Shown here: in pieces, positions 44,998 through 53,314 of the stretch
How positions within the stretch are numbered: the stretch's first letter is position 1
How the letters are laid out: every line of letters starts with the position of its first letter
Assembly: GCF_019802045.1 (NCBI RefSeq)
Contig: NZ_JAHVHU010000005.1
Span: 124,001-188,000 of the forward strand
Length of the DNA: 64,000 nucleotides
Direction of reading: 5' to 3'
Origin: Membranihabitans marinus
GTDB taxonomy: Bacteria > Bacteroidota > Bacteroidia > Chitinophagales > Saprospiraceae
Notes under the pieces: model-generated
The model's database searches: none
Seen by the model: only the letters and a program-made list of their open reading frames with translations
What the model was told of the DNA's origin: nothing
Program-made: the position numbers and the translations under genes

Positions 44998-45804
44998 ATG
45001 AAAATATTAGTTATTGGCGGAGGAAATATGGGGCAAACCTACATCCATAGTTTTCTCCATTCCCACATCGTCCAGGCTGAAAATCTGATGATTTTGGAAA
45101 AATCAATTCGTCAGATCCGGCGGCTCGAGAAACTTAACACAGGAACCATATATCAATCGCCTGAAGAATGTGTTCCAAAAGCTGATCTGATTATATTTGC
45201 CGTCAAACCCCAGGATGCAGCGTTACTGTACGCTGAGATTGGCGGCCTTCTACACCCAGAGCACCTAGTACTTTCCATTATGGCCGGAGTACGCATCCAA
45301 ACTCTACAGGAAGGTTTGAATATCAACAAAATCGTTCGTGCCATGCCTAATCTGCCCGCTCAAATCGGTGATGGTATGACCGTATTTACATCCACCACAG
45401 AAGTATCCCGCCCTGAATTGACGATGGTACAAAACTTACTGAACACAACCGGAAAGGCACTTTATGTCGATCATGAACATCTGCTGGATAGTGCAACGGC
45501 GATCTCAGGAAGTGGCCCCGCTTATGTATTTTATTTTATGGAATCCATCATAGAAGCTGCAGTAAACCTGGGGTTCTCTGAAGCTGAAGCCGAACTTTTA
45601 ACTTGGCAAACCTTTCATGGAGCGATCAACCTGCTGAGCAAAAATGATTTGTCATGCCGTGAATGGATCGATCGAGTAGCCAGCCGAGGAGGAACCACCG
45701 AGGCTGCTTTACGGTGCTATGACCAGAACCACTTAAAGCCTGGAATAATCAATGGAAGTCAGGCCGCATACAAAAGAGCTCAGGAATTGGGCGAATCATC
45801 GTAA
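44998..45804 (+). CDS. proC: Pyrroline-5-carboxylate reductase
   Basis: 268 residues. NADPH-binding MKILVIGGGNMGQTYIHSFL (1-20), middle segments LIIFAVKPQDAALLYAEIGG, LSIMAGVRIQTLQEGLNINK and IVRAMPNLPAQIGDGMTVFT; C-terminal signature SATAISGSGPAYVFYFMESI, with the helical dimer region GINL...DRVASRGGTTEAALRCYDQN. It reduces 1-pyrroline-5-carboxylate to proline in the cytoplasm. Its 3' end overlaps that of the convergent acyltransferase by 25 bp. Confidence 0.95.
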   Translation: MKILVIGGGNMGQTYIHSFLHSHIVQAENLMILEKSIRQIRRLEKLNTGTIYQSPEECVPKADLIIFAVKPQDAALLYAEIGGLLHPEHLVLSIMAGVRIQTLQEGLNINKIVRAMPNLPAQIGDGMTVFTSTTEVSRPELTMVQNLLNTTGKALYVDHEHLLDSATAISGSGPAYVFYFMESIIEAAVNLGFSEAEAELLTWQTFHGAINLLSKNDLSCREWIDRVASRGGTTEAALRCYDQNHLKPGIINGSQAAYKRAQELGESS

Positions 45805-47060
45805 AACGGTGCCATGAGTCGTTCACGCAAATCCAAAATCTGTTCACGGTGTTTGGAAGGCAATCGACTCCACTTCATACTTTGCTTCCACGTTTGAAAT
45901 CCGTCCAACCACCAGACACCTATCAATGACAAAAGAGGTAACACCAGTGGAAAAATGAGAACCCACCAGCCCCAAACAGCACCAAAGAGCACCATCCAGA
46001 GGATGATAAAAACAGGCACAAGAAGTAAAAATCCCGCCATTCTGAATCCGGAAATGTATTCCGCTTTTTGATTAAGACGTTTCTGAATGGAAAAAGCAAT
46101 CCAATAAATTGGCCCGAGAAATATCCAACCGATGATAGCCAACGGTGTCAGGAGTAGCCAGGATAAACCACCGTGCTCCACGGGGTTCATTCCGGCATCG
46201 GATAATTGATGTGAATCAAGAAGTTTTACGTATTCTTCCAACTGTTCTTGCTTGTTTTCCCAATCTGTCGCATTCATTTGATTGATGCTCCGTGCCACCC
46301 CGTCCATCCGGTTAAAATAGACGTCATGACCATATTCTGCTACAGGCAAGGTCTTATAATTCAGGTCATGTGCTGCAAACAATAAAAGATCATCGGCTGG
46401 TGCAAGACGTGCATTATCTTCGATGTGTACCATTTGTGGTTTCAATCCATTAAAGATTTCCTGCGTAATGGCATTGAGTCCTTTTCGTTCTTCTGCTTCA
46501 TAAAGCGGATAAAACTGCCGGGTTGAAATGGGTTGTCCAATTTCCACAGCAACGATGGAACGGGGGCGTGGTGAAGATTGGAAATTTACCCCCACCGGAA
46601 CAATCAAAACATCTTCTATGTCCCGGTTTTGTAGTGCACCAAATGCAATGCGTGCTGCTCCCTTCTGGATGGGACGCGTCTGCTTTATATGTTTGGTACT
46701 CCCTTCTGCGAAAATAACGATGCACCCAGACTCAGCCAGCAAGTCAAAACAATAACTAAATTGTTTTTCATTCTGCCGCATACTTGAAAACCCATCCCGA
46801 AAGCGATATATTGGCAGCTGATTTGTCTGATCAAAGAACCACTTTACCTTAGGATTGATCACATCACCCCGGATTAAAAAGTGAAGTTCTCTTTCCAGGT
46901 GTGTTGCCAGCACACAGGGTTCCGTAAATGCGGAAGGATGGTTAACTGCAAGAATAACCGGTTGGTTCTTGGGTATATGATGTTGCCCGTTTACGAAGAG
47001 TTTTTTATAATACCCACGCAACACGATACGGGTAGTCGGTCTTAAAATACTGTATAACAT
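45780..47060 (-). CDS. Lysophospholipid (1-acyl-glycerol-3-phosphate) acyltransferase family protein
   Basis: 426 residues. N-terminal acyltransferase domain: block 1 VILAVNHPSAFTEPCVLATH (~34-53), in which the catalytic acidic residue after His reads Glu (HPSAFTE) where many relatives have Asp; block 3 CIVIFAEGSTKHIKQTRPIQ with the GxxK/R-type motif; block 4 VLIVPVGVNFQ. The C-terminal half has two to three hydrophobic helices (~320-375: IIGWIFLGPIYWIAFS, FLLLVPVFIILWMVLFGAVW). It acylates lysophospholipid, glycerol phosphate or a lipid precursor at the inner membrane; exact acceptor unknown. Confidence 0.85.
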   Translation of the reverse strand: MLYSILRPTTRIVLRGYYKKLFVNGQHHIPKNQPVILAVNHPSAFTEPCVLATHLERELHFLIRGDVINPKVKWFFDQTNQLPIYRFRDGFSSMRQNEKQFSYCFDLLAESGCIVIFAEGSTKHIKQTRPIQKGAARIAFGALQNRDIEDVLIVPVGVNFQSSPRPRSIVAVEIGQPISTRQFYPLYEAEERKGLNAITQEIFNGLKPQMVHIEDNARLAPADDLLLFAAHDLNYKTLPVAEYGHDVYFNRMDGVARSINQMNATDWENKQEQLEEYVKLLDSHQLSDAGMNPVEHGGLSWLLLTPLAIIGWIFLGPIYWIAFSIQKRLNQKAEYISGFRMAGFLLLVPVFIILWMVLFGAVWGWWVLIFPLVLPLLSLIGVWWLDGFQTWKQSMKWSRLPSKHREQILDLRERLMAPFYDDSPNS

Positions 47061-47073
47061 CCGGTGAAATAAC

Positions 47074-47081
47074 TAAATTTG
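47074..47081 (+). promoter_or_regulatory. Bacteroidota -7 promoter element for miaA
   Basis: TAAATTTG matches TAnnTTTG exactly, 31 bases before the TTG start of miaA. No good -33. It supports the TTG as the true start. Confidence 0.5.
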
Positions 47082-47112
47082 CTATTTAATATACTACTAA
47101 ACTTAGATTTTT

Positions 47113-48027
47113 TTGGTTGAAAAAGAAAGAATACCGGCTTTATTGATCCTGAGCGGCCCCACAGGTTCCGGGAAATCGGCCCTGGCTGAACACATTGCAC
47201 GGCGCTATGACGTTCCAATAATATCTGCGGATTCCCGTCAGATCTACCGTTACTTTAACATCGGAACGGCCAAACCTTCGCCCGAGGTACAAGCTCAGAT
47301 CGACTATGAAATGATTGATATTCTCGAGCCGCATGAACGTTTCTCAGCCGGAAAATTTGCCGTACGGGCAGCGCACCTGATCGAGCATACCCATGTCCAC
47401 AAACCGGTGGTAATTATTGCAGGCGGAACCGGATTTTATATAAAAGCATTGATGAATGGTTTGGCAGACATACCGGAGATTACACCGGAAATCAATCATA
47501 AATGGAATCACAGTCTAAAGATAAAAGGCTTTCAATTTATCCAGAAAGAACTGGTTCGGATGGATCCGAATTTCCCAATACGAGGGGATATACACAATCC
47601 ACACCGGGTGTTGCGTGCCATCAAGGTAGCAGATCAAACCGGCCGTTCCATCTTTGATTATACACCCCAACCGCTCTTAAAAAACCCACACGATTCAGGG
47701 TATTTTCAAATTGATCACGACCGAAAGGAGCTCTATGACCGGATCAATCACCGGGTGGATGACATGATGGGTAAAGGCCTGGTCGAAGAGGTCCGGTCCT
47801 TACTACCCTATCAGGATTGTCCGGCCATGCGGTCTGTAGGCTATCAGGAGCTCCTGCCCTATTTTGACAATCAGGTCGGCCTGGATGAAGCTACAGATAA
47901 GATAAAACAACACAGCCGAAATTACGCCAAACGGCAATTAACCTGGTTGAGAAATCAAACCAGTTGGACAAAAATTAATTCCAACGACATCGGAATATTA
48001 CAAGACTGGGTAGAATCTCATTTATAA
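47113..48027 (+). CDS. miaA: tRNA dimethylallyltransferase
   Basis: 304 residues from a TTG start (VEKERIPALLILSGPTGSGK); no in-frame ATG precedes it and a promoter lies just upstream. P-loop GPTGSGKSALAEHIARRYDV (~15-34), ISADSRQIYRYFNIGTAKPS (DSxQxY motif, ~38-57), AGGTGFYIKALMNGLADIPE and the C-terminal RQLTWLRNQ. It transfers a dimethylallyl group to adenosine 37 of tRNAs reading UNN codons. Followed by a simple-sequence spacer and then convergent arsC. Confidence 0.95.
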   Translation: MVEKERIPALLILSGPTGSGKSALAEHIARRYDVPIISADSRQIYRYFNIGTAKPSPEVQAQIDYEMIDILEPHERFSAGKFAVRAAHLIEHTHVHKPVVIIAGGTGFYIKALMNGLADIPEITPEINHKWNHSLKIKGFQFIQKELVRMDPNFPIRGDIHNPHRVLRAIKVADQTGRSIFDYTPQPLLKNPHDSGYFQIDHDRKELYDRINHRVDDMMGKGLVEEVRSLLPYQDCPAMRSVGYQELLPYFDNQVGLDEATDKIKQHSRNYAKRQLTWLRNQTSWTKINSNDIGILQDWVESHL

Positions 48028-48039
48028 TTGATGCATCCC

Positions 48040-48178
48040 ACTGACCGTGGACCCGTTGGTTGCAGGGATTCCGTTTGGAGTGCTGGCAATTCGTTTGGTG
48101 AGGGAAGACTAAAAACCACTGACCGCAGACCGTAGACCGTGGACCCCTGAACACAGACTACTGACTACAGACTATATC
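48040..48178. repeat. Simple-sequence spacer (CTGACCGTGGAC/CAGACTACTGAC type)
   Basis: Variants of ACTGACCGCAGACCGTAGAC and ACAGACTACTGACTACAGAC fill the gap between the convergent miaA and arsC genes. Confidence 0.6.
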
Positions 48179-48529
48179 CTAATCCTCCTCGACCAGTAAC
48201 GCCCTTACATTCTCGGGTGGTCGGCCTATCACAGCCCGATCTCCATGGATGACAATGGGTCGTTCGATCAACCGGGGATGCTTAACCATGACGTCTATCC
48301 ATTCCTCATCATTAAGGACTTTACCTTTGTATTCTTTCTTGAACAGATCTTCATTTTGGCGAATCAAAGCCATTGGCTTGATATCCAATTTTGCTAGTAC
48401 TTGCTGCAATTCATCCTTGGAAGGCGGATCGTCCAAATATTTACGGATCTCAAAATCTGTCTTTGATTCCTGCAAAATCTTCAAGGTCTGACGTGACTTT
48501 TGACATCGCGGATTATGATAAATTTCCAT
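48179..48529 (-). CDS. arsC: ArsC-family arsenate reductase (glutaredoxin type)
   Basis: 116 residues from the ATG at 48529 (MEIYHNPRCQKSRQTLKILQ); the 24-residue extension upstream is not family-like. The redox Cys is in NPRCQKSR (~6-13), with KYLDDPPSKDELQQVLAKLD and the arginines and anion-binding RLIERPIVIHGDRAVIGRPP near 85-105. It reduces arsenate to arsenite using glutathione/glutaredoxin-type thiols in the cytoplasm; the closely similar Spx/YffB group cannot be fully excluded, but NPxCxxSR and the ERPIV loop favour ArsC. No arsR or arsenite pump is in the window. Confidence 0.85.
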   Translation of the reverse strand: MEIYHNPRCQKSRQTLKILQESKTDFEIRKYLDDPPSKDELQQVLAKLDIKPMALIRQNEDLFKKEYKGKVLNDEEWIDVMVKHPRLIERPIVIHGDRAVIGRPPENVRALLVEED

Positions 48530-48572
48530 TCGGTAATATTTATTTATATTGGCGCCAAAATAAGAAAATAAT

Positions 48573-49004
48573 ATGTCAATATGGAAACAAAGGGTTACCA
48601 TTGATCACCTCAATCGACTCAATGAGAACACAATGGGGGCCTCTATCGGAATAGAATTCACAAGTATAGGGGACAACTACCTGGAAGCAACCATGCCGGT
48701 CGATCACCGGACCGTCCAGCCTATGGGCTTATTGCATGGTGGTGCCTCGGTGGCCATGGCCGAAACACTGGGTAGTGTGGCAGGCGTCCTGGTGTTGGAA
48801 AACACAGATCAGCAAGCTGTAGTAGGTATCGAGATCAATGCAAATCATCTGCGAGCAGCAACTGAAGGGATCGTGACGGGCCGAGTGGAACCCATTCGGA
48901 TAGGCAGAAGTATTCAGGTTTGGCGAATCATCATCCGAGATGAGCAGAATCGCCAAATCTGTGAAAGCAGATTGACCACGATGGTTATAAACCGAGGAGC
49001 ATGA
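48573..49004 (+). CDS. Hotdog-fold (PaaI-like) thioesterase
   Basis: 143 residues. The hotdog core shows MGASIGIEFTSIGDNYLEAT, VDHRTVQPMGLLHGGASVAM (the HGG segment with catalytic Gly/Glu region AETLGSVAG) and IEINANHLRAATEGIVTGRV. This matches the 4-hydroxybenzoyl-CoA/PaaI/MenI (DHNA-CoA) group that cleaves acyl-CoA thioesters; which acyl-CoA is unknown. Diverges from arsC with a 43-bp gap and overlaps the HAD gene by 4 bp (ATGA), so the two form an operon. Confidence 0.88.
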   Translation: MSIWKQRVTIDHLNRLNENTMGASIGIEFTSIGDNYLEATMPVDHRTVQPMGLLHGGASVAMAETLGSVAGVLVLENTDQQAVVGIEINANHLRAATEGIVTGRVEPIRIGRSIQVWRIIIRDEQNRQICESRLTTMVINRGA

Positions 49005-49612
49005 TTAAAAATATTATTTTTGATTTGGGCGGTGTGTTGGTCCATTGGGATCCGCTCAACCTGTACCGAAAGATTTTAAAAAAGGAGAAAAAAGCTGTAG
49101 AATTTCTCGAGACCGTCTGTACCTATGAGTGGAACCTGGAACAGGACCGAGGTCGTTCCATAGCAGAAGCGAACCGGCTCAAAATTAATGAGTTTCCTAA
49201 TTACGCTTCTGAAATCCGTGCTTACTACGATCGGTGGGAAGAAATGTTCGATGGATCAATTAGGGCCAATGTACAGGTTATGCAACATTACCTGGCCAAC
49301 GATAAATACCGGGTATTCGCCTTGACCAACTGGTCGCGTGAAACCTTCCCGATAGCATTGAAGTTATTTCCCTTTTTTGGAGATTTTGACGGTGCGGTGG
49401 TTTCGGGCGAAGAAGGTGTCATCAAGCCCGACCCAGCCATTTACCAATTACTCCTCAATCGGTACAGCCTAAAACCTGAGGAATCTGTATTCATCGATGA
49501 TCGAATCGAAAATATAGAAGCCGCTAAAGCCCTCAATTTTCATGGAATTCACTACACACCCGCTATGGAATCATTAGCCGAAGAACTGGAACGAATCACT
49601 TCCCAGAAATAA
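49001..49612 (+). CDS. HAD superfamily phosphatase (YihX-like)
   Basis: 203 residues. Motif I IIFDLGGVLVHWDPLNLYRK (nucleophile Asp7), motif II LTNWS (~106), motif III lysine in EEGVIKPDPAIYQLL, motif IV FIDDRIENIEAAKALNFHGI. The DLGGVL form is typical of the YihX/GS1 class, which removes phosphate from sugar phosphates or nucleotides. Cap domain at ~15-85. Translationally coupled to the thioesterase; its 3' end overlaps the convergent TIGR04282 gene by 61 bp. Confidence 0.88.
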   Translation: MIKNIIFDLGGVLVHWDPLNLYRKILKKEKKAVEFLETVCTYEWNLEQDRGRSIAEANRLKINEFPNYASEIRAYYDRWEEMFDGSIRANVQVMQHYLANDKYRVFALTNWSRETFPIALKLFPFFGDFDGAVVSGEEGVIKPDPAIYQLLLNRYSLKPEESVFIDDRIENIEAAKALNFHGIHYTPAMESLAEELERITSQK

Positions 49613-50232
49613 TCAGCCATTGGACTCATTGTAAATTCCGCCCAATCTTCTGCATGGTCCAGGTCATTGAGCATCGGCAAGAGCATATGACGAAGATTGG
49701 CATTTCGAATCTTCTGCATGGTTTGGGAAAAAACGAATTCGGTGGACCAAGATACCTCGGAGAACACATCGTGGGACGTTTTCATACCCAGTCCGTAGTA
49801 GCCCCCGTCCTTCGCCGGCCCTAAAACGATATCGGCTTCGGGGTGATCGAGCTTTTTCATAGCCCGAATCATTTGGGAAGCGGTGAAATACGGACAATCT
49901 GTACCCAACAGAAGTGCTCCGCTGTGCTGCAGCAGAACCTCAGCAAAAGCATCAGCCATTCGGGTACCCAAATCATCCGGAGTCTGCACCTTGGCATGAT
50001 AAAGATCGGAATCTAATTTAATTCCCTGGCCCTCCAAAAAGTCTTCATCCGTGTACTCTGAAAAATAAAAATATACCGGCAATCCCGTTTTCTTTAATTC
50101 CTCGACCGTAAATTTTGCCAAAGTATAGTATATCTCCAACGCCTTTTGTTGTCCAAGCGAAGCAGCGATCCGCGTTTTGACCCGTCCCAACTGAAAGTTT
50201 TTTATAAAAACAATAAATGCCAGACCCTTCAT
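49552..50232 (-). CDS. TIGR04282-type arsenosugar biosynthesis glycosyltransferase (DUF2064)
   Basis: 226 residues. FIKNFQLGRVKTRIAASLGQ near the N-terminus (the LGRVKTR motif of nucleotide-sugar or nucleotidyl transferases), LGTRMADAFAEVLLQHSGAL, LLGTDCPYFTASQMIRAMKK with the metal-binding TDCP, and VLGPAKDGGYYGLGMKTSHD. This is the DUF2064/TIGR04282 pattern. It pairs by family with the TIGR04283 enzyme at 43017-43715. Translated together with tolC (4-bp overlap). Whether the real product is an arsenosugar is not shown by sequence. Confidence 0.85.
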   Translation of the reverse strand: MKGLAFIVFIKNFQLGRVKTRIAASLGQQKALEIYYTLAKFTVEELKKTGLPVYFYFSEYTDEDFLEGQGIKLDSDLYHAKVQTPDDLGTRMADAFAEVLLQHSGALLLGTDCPYFTASQMIRAMKKLDHPEADIVLGPAKDGGYYGLGMKTSHDVFSEVSWSTEFVFSQTMQKIRNANLRHMLLPMLNDLDHAEDWAEFTMSPMADYFWEVIRSSSSANDSIAGV

Positions 50233-51644
50233 TGACCAGACTGCTTTAGGTAAATCTCCAAGCTTCGCTTTCGGGCCAGGTACTCGTATTTGGCAATGAG
50301 GTAGTTTGTCTCAGCCTCCTCTTTTCGATTTTGCGCATTGATCAATTCAAAACTGGTGGCCGCACCGACATTATAACTTAGTTCGATGTTTTCAAAAAAA
50401 CGTGTGGATGCATTCATGGTTTTCTGAGAAGCAATATAGCTCTGGTGAGAGGACTTCAGATCCGTGATCGTCTGTTCAAGCTCCTGTGTAAATTGTTGAA
50501 CCCGCTGTTCTTTCTGAATTTGGGCTGTCTGGTGATTGATTTTAGCTTGTTGGACACTGGCTCGTGTACTCCCCTGTGAATAAATGGGAACCGAAAGCTG
50601 CAAACCAAAACCCAAGCCCCAGTTGTCCTGGAGCTGTTCGCCGTAAGGAATTGGCTCGAATCGAAAGGACGGATTCTCAAAACCCACCGTAACGGGGTTT
50701 CCATCCAAATAGACAGTTTGATTCATAATAGAGGTCCCTGTGTTGATGGACATTCGACGCGCTGAAGAGTAATTGGTACTCAGAGACCCGCCCAGAGACA
50801 GACTGGGGTAATATTGGCTCTGCGCGATTTGTATTCCCACTTCGGCGCTTTTTACTCGGGTATCTGCTGATTGCAACGCAGGAGATACGGCCATAGCCCG
50901 GTCACGTAAATCTTGCATCGAAAGCAAATCAATCTGATCGGGTTGAATATCTTCCGCCGGAGGCAATTCGAGCACCATATCCTCTCCTACAGGTAATCGG
51001 AGTAGTTGCTTTAAACGCAATTCGGTCAAATCCTGCTGATTTTGAGCTTCGATCAATTGCTGTTCCGAAAAAGCCAGTTCTGCCTGAATCTCCAGCAACT
51101 CATTTTCAGGTTTTGACCCAGCCGAAACCTCTGCAGTAGCTCGCTCCTCCTGACTTTTGAGCAGTTCCAGATTTGCTGAGGCCAATGCAACATTTTCTCG
51201 CGCGAACAAGGCTTGAAAAAATTGATTAACAACCGATAATAGCACGTCTTCTTCAGTCGCTTCGACTTCCAATGCAGCCACTTGTTTCCCCAGCTGTGCA
51301 TTTCTGATCCGGTTGTGTAAAAGTCCTCCATTGAACAGCTGGACGCCGGCGTTGAAATTCGCGCTCTGGTTGTAATTACTTTCCGTTGTAAAGGTATTTG
51401 TAGTCGGATCAATAGTCCGGCCAATGCTATTACTCAGATTGCTGGAAAATCCCAAGGATGGAATTCGCTGTTGCTGCATCGCACGAAGGTCTGCTTCCGC
51501 CCGTGCAATATCATACCGGGCTTGTAAAATCAGTAAACTGTGTTCCCGGGCATGATTCAATGCCCGGTCGAGGGTCCAAATGGACTGTGCGGAAAGCGCG
51601 GCACTACCCATCCAAAGAAGTGCTATTGACAGATATATTTTCAT
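50229..51644 (-). CDS. TolC family outer membrane efflux protein
   Basis: 471 residues. Signal peptide at ~1-19 (MKIYLSIALLWMGSAALSAQ). Two internally repeated OEP domains with long helical coiled regions (LDRALNHAREHSLLILQARY, ATAEVSAGSKPENELLEIQAEL, and ARKRSLEIYLKQSGQ at the C-terminus) and short strand segments (LGFSSNLSNSIGRTIDPTTN, LGFGLQLSVPIYSQGSTR). It forms the outer-membrane tunnel of tripartite efflux or type I secretion systems. No adaptor or inner-membrane pump gene lies beside it; its partner is probably elsewhere. Coupled to the TIGR04282 gene. Confidence 0.9.
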   Translation of the reverse strand: MKIYLSIALLWMGSAALSAQSIWTLDRALNHAREHSLLILQARYDIARAEADLRAMQQQRIPSLGFSSNLSNSIGRTIDPTTNTFTTESNYNQSANFNAGVQLFNGGLLHNRIRNAQLGKQVAALEVEATEEDVLLSVVNQFFQALFARENVALASANLELLKSQEERATAEVSAGSKPENELLEIQAELAFSEQQLIEAQNQQDLTELRLKQLLRLPVGEDMVLELPPAEDIQPDQIDLLSMQDLRDRAMAVSPALQSADTRVKSAEVGIQIAQSQYYPSLSLGGSLSTNYSSARRMSINTGTSIMNQTVYLDGNPVTVGFENPSFRFEPIPYGEQLQDNWGLGFGLQLSVPIYSQGSTRASVQQAKINHQTAQIQKEQRVQQFTQELEQTITDLKSSHQSYIASQKTMNASTRFFENIELSYNVGAATSFELINAQNRKEEAETNYLIAKYEYLARKRSLEIYLKQSGQ

Positions 51645-51832
51645 GAAGGTGCTTTCTTAATTTGAAAATAAAAATAAAGAAAATAAAACAATCTCGGGTT
51701 CGGTAAAATTTTCTACCAACCAAGGAATGTCCGGGACAAACCTGAAGCTCAGAGTCCGGCGCCGGTATGATAGCCTCGAATTCATGGGGTACCCACCGTT
51801 CTTATTCAGCGCTTAACCAATTCAGCACTTTG

Positions 51833-52609
51833 CTACATTAATAAATAATAATTTAAAATCAGCCCTACAACAAGTACCACCGAAAAACTGAGTAAAGTTC
51901 CGATTAAGATATACTCCGTTTTTTTGTGCTGTAGACCTCGCGTCAAGTCACCAAAACGAAAAATGGATTTCGCTCCAATGAGAAAGCCCAATGCTGTGTA
52001 CTGTCCGAGCAGGATAAAAGTCAGCGCCAACAGCCGCTCCAATTGACCGATCGCCCTTCCGGCTTGAGGCAATCCCACTCCGGCATCATCGAACTCCATA
52101 TGATCCTGCCAGTCCCGGGTAGCGAGATCTACGAAAGTCGATGCAGGATATAATACAAAATAATATCCCAAAGCAACTATCAGAATTTTTGTAAGTTGCA
52201 ATGATCCGCCTCCGATCCACATGGCATTCTGCATCCATATAGCGACGAGATAAAGCACACAAAAATGACCGATCTGATCCCATAAAAACACCAGACCTCG
52301 TTGAAGCCCCAGATCGCTCCACTCCCGCTCTATGTATTTTACATAATTTATTTTGGCCACATCAAACACCAAATGCCCCACCCCAATCAAACCAGCCCCC
52401 GCCACGCCAATCCAACTCCATTTTCCAGTGCTCCAGACGATTGCAGCTGTTGCCAATAACATATGAACCAGCGCATGATAATACAAATACGGGCTCCGCC
52501 ATTTTCGTCGTCTTTTTCCGTCTACCCACATCCGGGGTTGAAAGGTAAAATCTCCCATAAAATGTGCGACGAACAACAAGACCAACAGGTTTAGATCAGG
52601 TAGTATCAT
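51833..52609 (-). CDS. DUF3307 polytopic membrane protein
   Basis: 258 residues with six or more hydrophobic segments. Polar residues that recur inside or next to helices stand out: HFMGDFTFQ (~16-24), YYHALVHML (~43-51), GHLVFDVAK (~78-86), WDQIGHF (~108-114) and the C-terminal GRAIGQLERLLALTFILLGQ with GAKSIFRFGDL. Such His/Asp pairs resemble metal sites of intramembrane hydrolases, but that is inference. The start overlaps the end of the SatD-family gene by 4 bp, so the two are made together. No biochemical function is known for the family. Confidence 0.8.
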   Translation of the reverse strand: MILPDLNLLVLLFVAHFMGDFTFQPRMWVDGKRRRKWRSPYLYYHALVHMLLATAAIVWSTGKWSWIGVAGAGLIGVGHLVFDVAKINYVKYIEREWSDLGLQRGLVFLWDQIGHFCVLYLVAIWMQNAMWIGGGSLQLTKILIVALGYYFVLYPASTFVDLATRDWQDHMEFDDAGVGLPQAGRAIGQLERLLALTFILLGQYTALGFLIGAKSIFRFGDLTRGLQHKKTEYILIGTLLSFSVVLVVGLILNYYLLM

Positions 52610-53277
52610 TGGCGATTTAAATTAATGATCGAATGGTAGCGACGGATAGTTTGTTCCAGAACAGCCCATTCTGCGCTTTGAATGCGCTGACTCAGGGCCG
52701 GTTGTGAAATACCAAACAAATCCGCCATTTCTTGTTGTGTATAGTTTTCCTTCAGATGAACATACACTGAACGCGCCGATTTGACGGTCCACAACCGTTC
52801 AATGATGATATCCAGATATCGACACATCAGTTCCAGTTCTTCGTTCACCGAATCCCAGGGGGAGGCCATCGCCACAAAGTGATCACGTGGCATTGCATCA
52901 AGAAGTCGTCCTGATCTATGGAATGCCGGCCCGTTGGACTTACTGACGTGGGGTGCCCGATAGGTCACCTCCCCTATCCCCATACCCAAGCGACAACTCC
53001 AGGACAGTCCATGATCAGCTTTCAAATCGGCTGTAACGCCACCTTTCAACGCTGACTTAATGAGAAGGACTGCCTCAAGTCCATGTTCTGCTGGTAACAC
53101 CCCCTGAAAGCTGTCTCCTCGAAATGAAGTAAAGTCCCCCTTCGAAACCCAACCCTGGGTCATCATTGACTCAAACGCCGTTGTGAGACTTTCGTCCAAC
53201 AAGCCATACTTGTTTTGATCACCTCGTGTCTGCGAGGTGGTCGAACCCACCACATCTCCGGTAATTACTGCATACAT
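52606..53277 (-). CDS. SatD family regulator: cyclase-like domain plus helix-turn-helix
   Basis: 223 residues from the ATG at 53277 (MYAVITGDVVGSTTSQTRGD); the 9-residue extension to 53304 is unlikely. Residues 1-145 resemble the class III nucleotide cyclase fold: VITGDVVGST (Asp8), FTSFRGDSFQGVL (Asp55), and CRLGMGIGEV...GPAFHRSGRLLDAMP, like the RxGxxxGE and VNxAxRL blocks. Residues ~175-205 are a helix-turn-helix (NYTQQEMADLFGISQPALSQ). So it may sense or make a nucleotide and bind DNA. Likely autoregulated by the palindrome array directly upstream. Coupled to DUF3307. Confidence 0.78.
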   Translation of the reverse strand: MYAVITGDVVGSTTSQTRGDQNKYGLLDESLTTAFESMMTQGWVSKGDFTSFRGDSFQGVLPAEHGLEAVLLIKSALKGGVTADLKADHGLSWSCRLGMGIGEVTYRAPHVSKSNGPAFHRSGRLLDAMPRDHFVAMASPWDSVNEELELMCRYLDIIIERLWTVKSARSVYVHLKENYTQQEMADLFGISQPALSQRIQSAEWAVLEQTIRRYHSIINLNRQ

Positions 53278-53314
53278 GAATTCAAGATAAAAATAGTCTG
53301 TCAATTTTTATAAA

